Positions 12,027 to 20,469 of a DNA stretch of 64,000 nt are shown here, one piece after another. Under the pieces are notes generated by a model. The model saw only the letters and a list, made by a program, of their open reading frames with translations. It was not told the origin of the DNA and did not search any database. Position numbers and translations under genes: made by a program. Source of the stretch: Ekhidna sp964289745 (lineage in GTDB: Bacteria > Bacteroidota > Bacteroidia > Cytophagales > Cyclobacteriaceae); NCBI GenBank assembly GCA_964289745.1, contig CAXYMM010000002.1, positions 124,001 through 188,000 on the forward strand, written 5' to 3'. Numbering within the stretch: position 1 is the first letter of the stretch; each line of letters starts with the position of its first letter.

Positions 12027-12797
12027 TTAGACCTTAACGACTTTGTAGATGATTTCTTGTGAAAGTGCGTGCCTGATTAGCCTTTCTTCTGGCATAGATT
12101 TCACAAATGCTTCCTCATGTAATTCTAATCCGACGCTACCCAATCTTATTCCATAGTCCTCACCATACATCCTTACATGATCATCTTGTCCAAAGGCTTT
12201 TTCACGTTCTTTAGGGTCGATAATAGATGCATCCTCATAGGTTTTCTTTGGCAAAGGGTAAAAGAAAGGTACTTGAAGAATAGCCCACCCACCTGGTTTT
12301 AAAACTCTTTTTATTTCACTAAGTGCTTTTAAGTCATCATCTACATGCTCCAGTACATGATTACAAAAAAGAATATCTATTGTATCATCTTCTAGTGGAA
12401 TATCATGGATATCCATCTTGAGTTTGGCTAAAGGCGATTCAATGTCCGCTGTGATATAATCCAAATTTTTAAGTGCCTCGAATCGTTCTATAAAGCATAA
12501 CTCTGGTGCTATATGGAGCATTTTTCCATTTTGTGAAAAGAAATTTGTTCTTTCTTTTAAGTAGAGCCATATTAATCGGTGTCTTTCTAGCGATAGGCAC
12601 TTAGGACACAGTGCATTATTTCTGGTTTGGAGTCTTCCATAAGGTAAAAATTTTCTAAAGCGAGATTCGCATACTGGACACTCCACTCTATTTCCGATAT
12701 AAAAAAGGGCGACCACTCGAAGCGCAAAATGACTAAAAAGCTGAAGATATTTTCTAGGAATCTTTCGAAGAAGAAACGAAATAATCAATTTCACCAA
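12027..12797 (-). CDS. Class I SAM-dependent methyltransferase with N-terminal zinc-ribbon-like Cys pairs
   Basis: A 256-residue protein. Residues about 40-68 hold a CPVC...CPKC pair typical of a small zinc ribbon. The following methyltransferase domain is type 11-like: an abbreviated motif I region (KMLHIAPELCF), then DIHDIPLEDDTIDILFCNHV with the motif IV region, EHVDDD, and ALSEIKRVLKPGGWAILQVPF. Relatives lie in polysaccharide or lipid loci, but the substrate is unknown. An N-terminal basic/hydrophobic stretch (about residues 1-32) may attach it to the membrane. It stands alone, convergent with the upstream operon. Confidence is high for the fold and low for the substrate. Confidence 0.8.
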   Translation of the reverse strand: MVKLIISFLLRKIPRKYLQLFSHFALRVVALFYIGNRVECPVCESRFRKFLPYGRLQTRNNALCPKCLSLERHRLIWLYLKERTNFFSQNGKMLHIAPELCFIERFEALKNLDYITADIESPLAKLKMDIHDIPLEDDTIDILFCNHVLEHVDDDLKALSEIKRVLKPGGWAILQVPFFYPLPKKTYEDASIIDPKEREKAFGQDDHVRMYGEDYGIRLGSVGLELHEEAFVKSMPEERLIRHALSQEIIYKVVKV

Positions 12798-12879
12798 CTA
12801 CCGATTTTATATTGCAATTTATTTATCTATACTTTCAACAGCAATCATTGGTGAATAATTATCTTATTTTCGCTCGTCT

Positions 12880-13290
12880 ATGAAACTCCTTCTCTCTTGT
12901 ATGCTATGTATAGCATTTTTTATATCCCTGGCTCAGAAAGGAGATAAGACTGTACGGGAATATTTGCCGACTGAAAATCTAAGCATAAAAAAAAATGCAA
13001 ATAAACCAGCCAACAGACCAGATAAGAAAAATATAGCTTTGATTTATACGAAAGATGCAAACAAGATACTCTATGGGAATCCATGTGCTATGGCAGAAAC
13101 ACACCGGATGGGATTTGAATACATTTTAGAGCCTAAAAATGGAATGGGAAGTAAGACCCAGAAAGGAAAGTTTTTTAATAATCTGTTGGTAAAAATAAAA
13201 CTGCTTGTGACCCGATCTCCATTCTGGAAAGTGATTTTAAATAAAAGAATTGAAAACTGTCGTCAACAAACTGGCGATTTTGTAGGATAG
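12880..13290 (+). CDS. Small secreted protein of unknown function
   Basis: A 136-residue protein with a clear signal peptide (MKLLLSCMLCIAFFISLAQ). The mature part is very basic and Asn/Lys-rich (residues about 35-50), followed by a better-structured segment containing YTKDANKILYGNPCA and THRMGFEY. A conserved-looking Cys at about residue 69 could be functional. I do not recognise a domain. It lies 10 bp upstream of the thioesterase gene in the same direction, so the two are probably co-transcribed, but no functional link is evident. Confidence 0.6.
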   Translation: MKLLLSCMLCIAFFISLAQKGDKTVREYLPTENLSIKKNANKPANRPDKKNIALIYTKDANKILYGNPCAMAETHRMGFEYILEPKNGMGSKTQKGKFFNNLLVKIKLLVTRSPFWKVILNKRIENCRQQTGDFVG

Positions 13291-13300
13291 GTAAGCGATT

Positions 13301-13888
13301 ATGGAAGGAAGAACCGTACAATTTTCAAGAACCCGACTAACAGAACTGATGATCCCCTCATACTCTAATTTTGGAGGGAAAGTCCACGGAGGTATTATTT
13401 TATCTCTAATGGATAAGGTGGCTTACGCATGCTCTAGTAAGCACGCTGGTAGTTACTGTGTCACGGTAACTGTGGATGGAGTAGAGTTTTTACAACCTGT
13501 CGATGTGGGAGAACTTTTGCACCTCGATGCGTCCGTGCATTTTGTTGGCAATACTTCGCTAGTAGTGGGTATAAAAGTGACGACAGAAAATGTAAAAACC
13601 AATGAAGTGAAGCACACTAATAATAGTTATTTTACAATGGTTGCAAAGGGAGATGATGAAAAACCAGTAAAAGTGCCTAAGTTAATCTTACAGAATATCG
13701 CAGAGGTTAGGATCTTTGTAGATGCTATTAAAAGAAGGCAAGTGAAGAGAGAAGCTTATGCGAAGATGCAAAAAGAACAGGATAAGTTCATTTTGGTAGA
13801 GGACATGTACTTATTGAAAGATCAGCGTTGCGAAATTGCCTTTACCTCTGAAGACGAAGAAGGGTTTGATCAAATTTTTTCTGATTAG
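13301..13888 (+). CDS. Acyl-CoA thioesterase, hotdog fold (YciA/BFIT-like)
   Basis: A 195-residue protein. Residues about 5-125 form a hotdog domain: PSYSNFGGKVHGGIILSLMD carries the active-site region, followed by VDGVEFLQPVDVGELL and VGIKVTTEN. This hydrolyses acyl-CoA thioesters in the cytosol. The C-terminal 60 residues are charged and helical, an extension seen in several Bacteroidota acyl-CoA thioesterases. It lies 10 bp behind the small secreted protein gene and ends 3 bp from the convergent DnaJ-like gene. Chain-length preference cannot be told. Confidence 0.85.
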   Translation: MEGRTVQFSRTRLTELMIPSYSNFGGKVHGGIILSLMDKVAYACSSKHAGSYCVTVTVDGVEFLQPVDVGELLHLDASVHFVGNTSLVVGIKVTTENVKTNEVKHTNNSYFTMVAKGDDEKPVKVPKLILQNIAEVRIFVDAIKRRQVKREAYAKMQKEQDKFILVEDMYLLKDQRCEIAFTSEDEEGFDQIFSD

Positions 13889-13891
13889 TAA

Positions 13892-15073
13892 TCAATTGCA
13901 AAAGACGAGTCCTTCCCCAATCCACCCACGATCTACGGCACGCTCAAACTCCAAGCAAGCCTCATTTCGTTTTCCTAAGTCAACATAGGCTAACGCCGAT
14001 ATGGTATAAGCGTCTGTACTATCAGGCCAAACATATTTATTCCAATTAGCTGCTTTTATTGCCATATCTGAATTTCCCATAAGTTGATACATACTAGCAA
14101 GCCCAGTATAAAGCCAATAGTGAGAGATAGGTAAGTGTTCTTGCTTAATCAGGATAGGATACCCTTCTCCGTAAATTTTCTTGTAGCGTTTGACGGCCAG
14201 CCGGTGAGCAAGCTGATAGTTTTCCATTGACTCGTTATTGTCGTTCAAATGGTCTCGATATATCTCAGCCAGATTTACAAGTGTAGGGATGATATCGAAG
14301 TCTTCTACTAAAAACTCATTTAAAAGGGTGATCGCTTTCTCTATTTCGCCTGATTGTTTGTATGCCTCAACCAGTCTTTTTCTAACGTTTAAAAAAGAGA
14401 GCTCTGGCTTGAGTTCAAATGCGTGATTATACATGGAAATAGCCTGATCAAAATTCTTCATAGCTAGCTCCTCATGCCCTCTCTCCACAATCTGATCTAC
14501 CATATTATCTCGAAACTGACGCATGTCTTTTTCTTCCGTTGTGAAAAATTCAAACGAGGCGATTGCCTGATAGGCTTCTTGAAAATCACCCTGATCAAAA
14601 GCTATTTTTGCTTCATCAAATATAATTCTTCGCGTTGCCAACAATTTTTGCCTTTTTTTTTCATCTACTGACTGTTTAATCCACACCCCGCCCATCACCA
14701 AAGCGGCAATAAGAAAAGTAAAACTAAAAGCGTACAAGGTCGCCATTACATTTTGCTTGGAGTTCATCCGCTTAACTCCGTAAAATGGACGGTAAGGGTG
14801 CTTGTAACTTTTTCTGTTCGTATGGGTATACGGTTCTCTGGGTTGGCTCGAGAATTGTCGATACTTTAATTGTAGATCAAACCTTGCCTTTTCATATGGA
14901 TTCGACAAAATCTGATGCGCCTGATTGATTTCTTTAAACTTTTCCTCCATCTCTGACCTGTCGGGATGCTTGTCTGGGTGGTATCTTACTGCTAGCATTT
15001 TAAAGGCGGACTTGATTTGCTCTGGTGTAGCATCGTCCGTCAAGCCCAAGACATGGTAGTAATTGATCATCAT
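13892..15073 (-). CDS. Membrane-anchored J-domain protein with TPR repeats
   Basis: A 393-residue protein. Residues 4-68 are a J domain with the essential HPD motif (RYHPDKHPDRSE), so it should stimulate an Hsp70 (DnaK). One membrane helix at about residues 109-131 is followed by a long TPR-like region (several 34-residue helix pairs, e.g. around QAISMYNHAFELKPELS). Adjacent ATGs at codons 1 and 2 make the start uncertain by one residue. It is the last gene of an acpH-crcB-J operon; its stop codon is 3 bp from the thioesterase gene on the other strand. A role in bringing DnaK to a membrane assembly is inferred from the architecture. Confidence 0.85.
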   Translation of the reverse strand: MMINYYHVLGLTDDATPEQIKSAFKMLAVRYHPDKHPDRSEMEEKFKEINQAHQILSNPYEKARFDLQLKYRQFSSQPREPYTHTNRKSYKHPYRPFYGVKRMNSKQNVMATLYAFSFTFLIAALVMGGVWIKQSVDEKKRQKLLATRRIIFDEAKIAFDQGDFQEAYQAIASFEFFTTEEKDMRQFRDNMVDQIVERGHEELAMKNFDQAISMYNHAFELKPELSFLNVRKRLVEAYKQSGEIEKAITLLNEFLVEDFDIIPTLVNLAEIYRDHLNDNNESMENYQLAHRLAVKRYKKIYGEGYPILIKQEHLPISHYWLYTGLASMYQLMGNSDMAIKAANWNKYVWPDSTDAYTISALAYVDLGKRNEACLEFERAVDRGWIGEGLVFCN

Positions 15074-15076
15074 TGG

Positions 15077-15445
15077 CTAGGAAATTTTACTGACCAGCGT
15101 AAACCCTGCATAGCATAGTAAAAGGCTACCTACTATTGATGATAACGCGTAAATAAGAAAATCGATACCTAATCCACTTTTCAGCAGTCGTATCCCATCC
15201 ATCGAAAAGGTAGAAAAAGTGGTAAACCCACCACAAAAGCCTATAACCAGCAATAGATAAACTGAACCACTAATCTTGTCGAACCAACCTATGAGAAGAC
15301 CAATAGTAAAGCTGCCTATCAGGTTTACCATAAGCGTTCCGTAAAATGCTTTTTCGGAAATTGTTTTTACAAAAAAAAACATAGCTCCGTACCTAGCAAT
15401 AGAACCGAAAAAGCCACCTATTCCAACTAAAATAAGGTCTTTCAT
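15077..15445 (-). CDS. crcB: Fluoride ion exporter CrcB/Fluc
   Basis: A 122-residue protein with four membrane helices forming the dual-topology Fluc channel, which exports fluoride. Visible are the N-terminal GIGGFFGSIARYG, the GTLMVNLIGSF motif with the key Asn, and GFCGGFTTFSTFS, which carries the Phe/Thr-Ser pore residues and the central sodium site. It overlaps acpH by 4 bp (ATGA type) and is 3 bp from the J-domain gene. No fluoride riboswitch was recognised upstream of the operon. Confidence 0.95.
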   Translation of the reverse strand: MKDLILVGIGGFFGSIARYGAMFFFVKTISEKAFYGTLMVNLIGSFTIGLLIGWFDKISGSVYLLLVIGFCGGFTTFSTFSMDGIRLLKSGLGIDFLIYALSSIVGSLLLCYAGFTLVSKIS

Positions 15446-16020
15446 AATTCGAAGTTAGCCACATGTTTTTTTAGTTCTGGAAAAAACTCATTAAACTCCT
15501 TTTGGTAATCAAAATAGTTTTTTTGTAAGAATGAAGCAGCTATTTCCATTTTTGAATTAAAATTGGTGCGCTTAGACATACCAGTTAGCGCCTGATCAAT
15601 CCCCTCTATAAATTGATAATGATAAAGCCAATTCCCTTTTGACATATGGAGAAGCACGTTGGCGGCAACCTTCGGTATTTGTTCGACATATGCCTGTATT
15701 TTTTTATAGACTTGTTGAGAATAATCCATCAGTGGTTCATTGGAGAATGCAGACCATTGCCTAGCAAGGAAATGATCATAAAACACATCAATAATTACTG
15801 GAGAATAATGCCCGAAGACAGGTCGAAGTCTCTTCTTACTTTCAAGAACTACGGAGTGAGTGTCTGTAAATTGATCTATGGAGCGATGCAGGCGGACTCC
15901 CTGTTGAATTTTATCATCGAAACTACCTAGTTGAGAACCTTTAATAAAATCACCTATGAAATTACCAACCATAATTTTGTCATCATCGTCACTTAGCAAT
16001 ATATGAGCAAGAAAATTCAT
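15442..16020 (-). CDS. acpH: Acyl carrier protein phosphodiesterase-like protein (AcpH/DUF479)
   Basis: A 192-residue HD-fold protein related to AcpH, which removes 4'-phosphopantetheine from holo-ACP. It begins MNFLAHILLS, followed by the GNFIGDFIKG motif, the GVRLHRSIDQFTD segment with the His/Asp metal ligands, and IDVFYDHFLA. Length matches the family. It is the first gene of the operon with crcB and the J-domain gene. A 19-bp palindrome (16035-16053) lies just upstream. E. coli AcpH activity is established; in Bacteroidota the role is usually assigned by homology. Confidence 0.88.
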   Translation of the reverse strand: MNFLAHILLSDDDDKIMVGNFIGDFIKGSQLGSFDDKIQQGVRLHRSIDQFTDTHSVVLESKKRLRPVFGHYSPVIIDVFYDHFLARQWSAFSNEPLMDYSQQVYKKIQAYVEQIPKVAANVLLHMSKGNWLYHYQFIEGIDQALTGMSKRTNFNSKMEIAASFLQKNYFDYQKEFNEFFPELKKHVANFEL

Positions 16021-16034
16021 CGAAAGCCGACCCT

Positions 16035-16053
16035 ATCCTAAATAATTTAGGAT
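16035..16053. promoter_or_regulatory. Perfect 19-bp palindrome upstream of acpH-crcB operon
   Basis: ATCCTAAAT (16035-16043), one central A, and ATTTAGGAT (16045-16053) form a perfect inverted repeat 15 bp before the acpH start. It could bind a dimeric repressor or form a leader hairpin. There is no T-tract on the operon strand that would make it a terminator. Confidence 0.4.
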
Positions 16054-16264
16054 CATCTAAGATATCGCAAAAAGAGCAACTATTTAAACGTTTTTTTATG
16101 AATGTTTTGAAAAGAATCCCCTATCAGAGTGAACGGCTTTGGGAAGAGGGTCCTTAAAGGTCGTGTCTTACCATTTCTGCAGTTCTATTTTAACGATAGT
16201 ATTGAATTATATGAATGCAAGCAAATTAGACATATGCCATTCAAATTAAGCTTGATATTTCATT

Positions 16265-16293
16265 GCTCTGATCAACAAAATGCTGATCAGAGC
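16265..16293. repeat. Perfect 10-bp inverted repeat in intergenic DNA
   Basis: GCTCTGATCA (16265-16274) and TGATCAGAGC (16284-16293) pair perfectly around a 9-nt loop. No T-tract follows. It lies next to the IS4-like transposase remnant and may be part of a decayed mobile element or a bidirectional attenuator. Confidence 0.45.
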
Positions 16294-16324
16294 CGTTCGT
16301 ACCTAGATCATTACTGAGTCTTCT

Positions 16325-16445
16325 AAATGCCAGTAAATGTCTTCATATTTAGCAGTTTTTTGACATCTCTGAAGAACATCTCAAGTTTAAATGATTGAAG
16401 GCTACCAGTTGCAGAGCGAAGATCATTTGAGATACTGCGGTGAAT
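16325..16445 (-). pseudogene. IS4-family transposase C-terminal remnant
   Basis: Read on the minus strand, about 36 codons give KLEMFFRDVKKLLNMKTFTG preceded by RSATGSLQS. This resembles the C-terminal signature of IS4-type DDE transposases (Y-x2-R-x3-E-x6-K followed by L.IK.F.G): Glu and Lys keep the x6 spacing, while the Tyr and Arg are replaced. A stop follows immediately, and no upstream catalytic Asp regions are readable. It is a decayed fragment. Confidence 0.5.
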
Positions 16446-16688
16446 CAAGACCAACTAATTTTTTTGAGCGATCCTACACATAGAAAAACCACGTGTGTAT
16501 CAGAAAAAATCATTAGTTTAAAGAACACAACCCATGTAGAATCTAATTTAAAACAATTCCTATTAGTTAAATTAAATAGTGAATATTAGCGTAAAACCAA
16601 TACCATTGGAAATATGCCTTACCTCGGAGCTGGTTTAGTTCAATGCCACGCAATTACTACACGTGGGTAGCTAAGTAGTGTATCAAGG
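16446..16688. other. Intergenic DNA without a supported gene
   Basis: Together with the palindrome, inverted repeat and transposase fragment listed separately, this completes a 668-bp gap between acpH and ada. No open frame with recognisable content was seen on either strand. Confidence 0.4.
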
Positions 16689-17730
16689 CTAGGGATTTTC
16701 AAACTCATGCTTCAGTAGCCATTGTTTTCGATGTACCCCGCCACCATAGCCTACAATACTTCCATCTGAGCCGATAATACGATGGCATGGAATGATAATA
16801 GAGATTCTATTTTCTCCATTTGCCTTGGCTACTGCTCTTATTGCTTTCACATTGCCAACTTTGTCTGCTTGTTGCTTATACGAGTGGGTAATTCCATAGG
16901 GAATTTGCAGGAGTGCGTTCCATGTCTTTTGCTGGAACTCTGTGCCCGGAACTACGAGTGGAATATCAAACTCCCTTCGCTTTCCTTTGAAGTATTCATT
17001 CAATTGGGTTTCTGTACGGTCAATGAGTTCATGTTGACCCGTAACCATCTCTGCAGACATCCGCTTTTTTAAAATGGTTATTTGAGTTTCCAACATTTTC
17101 CGATCAGTAAATTCTAAGAGACACAGTCCTTCATCGGTCGCGGCTATCATCATCGGGCCAAGGGGAGTTGGAATTCTATTTACGGAAATAAGTTGACCCT
17201 TGATACTTGGTGAGAATCCTGTTATATTCTTATAAGTTTCGGAGAAGCCACTTAAAGAATTGTTTCCTTCGTAAAAGGATGTGCATGTTAAGGTATTTCC
17301 TTCTTGATTTTTTTGGTAAGCATTGTTAAATCTATTCATATAAAGGTAAGCTTGAAAAGTAATGCCGTAGTTTTTCTAGAATATCGTCTGATTTTAAATA
17401 GGCTGTAGTTTAGCACTTGAAACTCATAATCCTTCCATTTTTTAGTTGGTCGTTTGTTGATTTCTTCGAGAAGGTATTTAATCCATTCTGGTTCTCTTCA
17501 GATACTTCCATTGGATTGCATACTTTGCAAGCTCGGTATCCTAGAGCCAACGCAGCTTTGGTATCCCCAAAGAATTCTACATTTTCTTTTTTTGGCTTTC
17601 TGGCATGGCAAGTAGGTCGGCAAAAAATCCCAGTTGTTTTTACGCCCGCAATAAAAACACCCTCATATTGAGAATTTTTGCTGAGAAGTGCTTCATACAT
17701 TTCTTCGGTACTAGGAAGAAGATCATTCAT
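16689..17730 (-). pseudogene. ada: ada: bifunctional DNA repair methyltransferase/regulator broken by two frameshifts
   Basis: Ada removes methyl groups from DNA phosphotriesters and O6-methylguanine and activates its own regulon. All three parts can be read, but in three frames. First, the N-terminal zinc domain (from 17730) has Cys37, 41, 68 and 71, spaced as Cys38/42/69/72 of E. coli. Near 17505 the coding frame shifts; the next frame gives EPEWIKYLLEEINKRP and then FKIRRY of the AraC-like helix-turn-helix. Near 17370 it shifts again to the frame with KNYGITFQAY, SLSGFSETYKNITGFSP and the methyltransferase with IIPCHRIIG (active Cys). Each shift is explained by loss of one base. An ATG at 17339 could still give an Ogt-like 216-residue protein. 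A TTG-N21-TACTTTTA promoter-like pair lies upstream (about 17735-17765). Either a true pseudogene or sequence errors. Confidence 0.85.
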
Positions 17731-17797
17731 GCTTTAAAAGTAGAGAATATTTGAATGGTCAGACAACCGATATTTTGAAAAACATTTTTAAATAAGG

Positions 17798-19468
17798 TTA
17801 CTCAGGTGTTTTTTCGTCTGGCCACTCTTTCTTAAATCCTTCCCAGAAATCATCAACGGTGGATTTCATGTCTTTAGATAGCATCAATATCCCGACGAGA
17901 TTGGGTAGTGTCATTACGGCGATGGTAATGGCGGACAAGGTCCAAATAATCGTTGTGTCTACGAAAGCAGCAAGGAAAAAACCTATCACATATACAATTC
18001 TGTAATAAACTACCGAATTACTTCCCCAAATAAAGGTCATGGCTCTATCTCCATAGTAGGACCAAGAAATAGCCGTACTGAAGGCAAAAAGTAGCAATCC
18101 AAATACCACAATGTACTTCCCAAAATCTCCAAAGAGTCCTTTGGTAAACGCAATGGTCGTGAGAGGGGCACTATGAACCAAGGATTTTCCTATAAAAGCA
18201 AAATCTCCTTTAGGTTTACCATCATCAATAGCCAACGAACCGGAGTAAAGTTTTCCATTGCTACTCACCACTACCTCTTCTGCGACTGATCGCGCATGAA
18301 TAAGTAGTATATCAGAAGTAATGATGCCATTTTCTACTGCGACTTCACCTGAGTATAGTTTCTCAGTTGTGTTTTTTTCTATATGTTTTATTATTTCCAA
18401 CTTGCCCTCTGGTGTATTAAGGTTCAGCGTATTTTCAAGGACATAGATATCGGTGTAGTCGAAGTTGTTTTGATACTTTTCATTCCAAACACCAGAAGAA
18501 AGGAGGACAAGTCCTGTAATGGTGCAAATGACGATGGTATCAATAAAAGGCTCTAAAATTGCGACGAACCCTTCAGATACTGATTCATGCCCTTTGGCAG
18601 AAGCGTGAGCAATCGGCGCAGATCCTTGGCCAGCTTCATTGGAGAATAGACCTCTTCCTACTCCTTTATTAAAGGCAAGTGCAATGCTTCCTCCAAGAAA
18701 CCCGCCAGTAGCAGCAGAGCCACTAAAAACTTCAGCGAAAATAGAGATGAATGAAGGTATAATGTTTCCGAGGTTGCTAAAGATGACTGCGAAAGCACCA
18801 ATGAAATAAATAATGGCCATTGTGGGAACTAGCTTCTCCGTAACAGCCGCAATTCGCTTAATGCCTCCAATTATTACAAAGCCAAGTAAAACAGCGAGAA
18901 CACCTCCTACCAACATTTTGTCTAACCCAAATACGGCATTCATAGAGTTGGAGATGCTATTGATTTGCGGAAGGCTACCAGTTCCGAAGGACGAAAGGAC
19001 AGTAGCGATCGCAAATACAACACCCATCCATTTCCAGTTCAATTTATTCTTCATGTAGTACATAGGACCTCCTGCCATTGTACCGTCTTCGGTTTTTTCC
19101 CGATACTTGTGCGATAAGGTTACCTCTACAAACTTGGTACACATGCCTACTGTGGCAGTCATCAGCATCCAGAAGAGTGCAGCAGGGCCACCCACGTGTA
19201 TAGCAAGTGCTACACCAGCTATGTTTCCAGTTCCTACAGTTCCTGAAAGTGCAGTTGTCAGTGCTTGGAAATGAGAAGTATCACCCTCATCTTCGGATTT
19301 ATCGAATTTTCCTTTCACTACATTAATCGCAAATTTAAAATACCTGATTTGTGGGAATTTCAAATAGATGGTGAAAAAAAGACCTGTACCTAATAGCGCG
19401 TATGGAAACCACCAAGAGCTACCAATATAGCCGTCAAGGAAGGAAAGAAAATTATTAAGTTCTTGCAT
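17798..19468 (-). CDS. Sodium:alanine symporter family (AGCS) transporter with a large internal insertion
   Basis: A 556-residue inner-membrane amino acid:sodium symporter. Family motifs include ALTTALSGTVGTGNIAGVA (about 69-87), MAGGPMYYM (131-139) and GRGLFSNEAGQGSAPIAHA (271-289). Usual AGCS proteins are about 450-480 residues. The excess is an extra region at about 328-435 between membrane helices, presumably extracytoplasmic. It contains two copies of an LYSG..A(I/V)..(N/D)G motif, at about 371-381 and 408-417. It stands alone on the minus strand and is divergent from mscS. The alanine/glycine substrate is inferred from the family. Confidence 0.9.
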   Translation of the reverse strand: MQELNNFLSFLDGYIGSSWWFPYALLGTGLFFTIYLKFPQIRYFKFAINVVKGKFDKSEDEGDTSHFQALTTALSGTVGTGNIAGVALAIHVGGPAALFWMLMTATVGMCTKFVEVTLSHKYREKTEDGTMAGGPMYYMKNKLNWKWMGVVFAIATVLSSFGTGSLPQINSISNSMNAVFGLDKMLVGGVLAVLLGFVIIGGIKRIAAVTEKLVPTMAIIYFIGAFAVIFSNLGNIIPSFISIFAEVFSGSAATGGFLGGSIALAFNKGVGRGLFSNEAGQGSAPIAHASAKGHESVSEGFVAILEPFIDTIVICTITGLVLLSSGVWNEKYQNNFDYTDIYVLENTLNLNTPEGKLEIIKHIEKNTTEKLYSGEVAVENGIITSDILLIHARSVAEEVVVSSNGKLYSGSLAIDDGKPKGDFAFIGKSLVHSAPLTTIAFTKGLFGDFGKYIVVFGLLLFAFSTAISWSYYGDRAMTFIWGSNSVVYYRIVYVIGFFLAAFVDTTIIWTLSAITIAVMTLPNLVGILMLSKDMKSTVDDFWEGFKKEWPDEKTPE

Positions 19469-19638
19469 TTTGTTCTACTTTATAGATATACGGAATCGAA
19501 CAAAAATAGAAGAACCCTTTAAACTTCCTAGTCATAGAGTAGAAAGTGTGCTTAGAAAAAATGATTGGGGTGTTGATCTAGAATTTTTCTTATTTACCTT
19601 AGCTTTAGCTAATGTGATAATCAAAAACCAAATAAAAA

Positions 19639-20469
19639 ATGAAGGAATTCGCTTCAAAAGCAAATGATTATTCCGAAAAGATAATCGATCTGGTTTGGGA
19701 ATGGACACCAAAAATTGCGACTGCCCTTTTCACGTTAATAATTGGGCTTTGGCTTATTGGTATCATCTCAAGGGTCATCGGCGAGGTCATGGAAAAGCGA
19801 AAAATTGATCCTTTGATCGCTCCATTTTTAAAGTCGTTGATAAGAGCATTGCTAAAAGTAATGCTAATAATCACTGTAATCGAGATGGTCGGAATTGAAG
19901 CGACAAGTTTCGTAGCAGTATTGGGTGCAGCTGGTTTAGCAGTTGGTTTAGCGTTACAAGGCACACTCCAAAATTTTGCTGGAGGCATTATAATCCTCCT
20001 GCTAAAACCCTTTAAAGTGGGCGATTGGGTAGACACGGGAGTCTATGCTGGAACTATCCACCAAATTCAAATTTTCAATACCATTTTAAAAACACCTGAC
20101 AATAAGACCATTATCATACCAAATGGTGGGCTAGCCAATTCTTCAATTACTAATTACTCTGCTGAACCGAGAAGACGAGTAGATTTTACATTTAGTGTAG
20201 GCTACGGCGACAGTGCAGATAAAACGAAAGAAACACTGATGCAGCTAATCAACGCAGATGAGCGCATCTTAAAAGATCCAGCACCTTTCATAGCGCTCTC
20301 TGGACTTGGAGACAGTTCTGTAAATTTTGTGGTAAGAGTTTGGGTAGAAGGTATAGACTACTGGGGTGTATTTTTCGATATGAATGAGAATGTATATAAT
20401 AAATTCACTGAGGTAGGGTTAAATATTCCTTATCCCCAGATGGATATACACATGCATCAACAAAGCTAA
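19639..20469 (+). CDS. Small-conductance mechanosensitive channel, MscS family
   Basis: A 276-residue channel that releases solutes on hypo-osmotic shock. Three membrane helices are visible at about residues 25-45, 58-80 and 88-108. The pore helix reads GAAGLAVGLALQGTLQNFAGG, followed by the beta domain with FKVGDWVDTG and the DNKTIIIPNG motif. Its length equals the classical E. coli MscS. The C-terminal alpha/beta domain ends shortly after PYPQMDIHM. It is a single gene, divergent from the AGCS symporter with 170 bp between. Confidence 0.93.
   Translation: MKEFASKANDYSEKIIDLVWEWTPKIATALFTLIIGLWLIGIISRVIGEVMEKRKIDPLIAPFLKSLIRALLKVMLIITVIEMVGIEATSFVAVLGAAGLAVGLALQGTLQNFAGGIIILLLKPFKVGDWVDTGVYAGTIHQIQIFNTILKTPDNKTIIIPNGGLANSSITNYSAEPRRRVDFTFSVGYGDSADKTKETLMQLINADERILKDPAPFIALSGLGDSSVNFVVRVWVEGIDYWGVFFDMNENVYNKFTEVGLNIPYPQMDIHMHQQS

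Noticed and set aside
15077..16100. Fluoride riboswitch upstream of crcB
   Set aside because: No recognisable conserved core before acpH or crcB; only a palindrome was seen.
19470..19667. 65-codon frame between the AGCS and mscS genes
   Set aside because: No protein features; it overlaps the start of mscS in another frame and covers the divergent promoter region.
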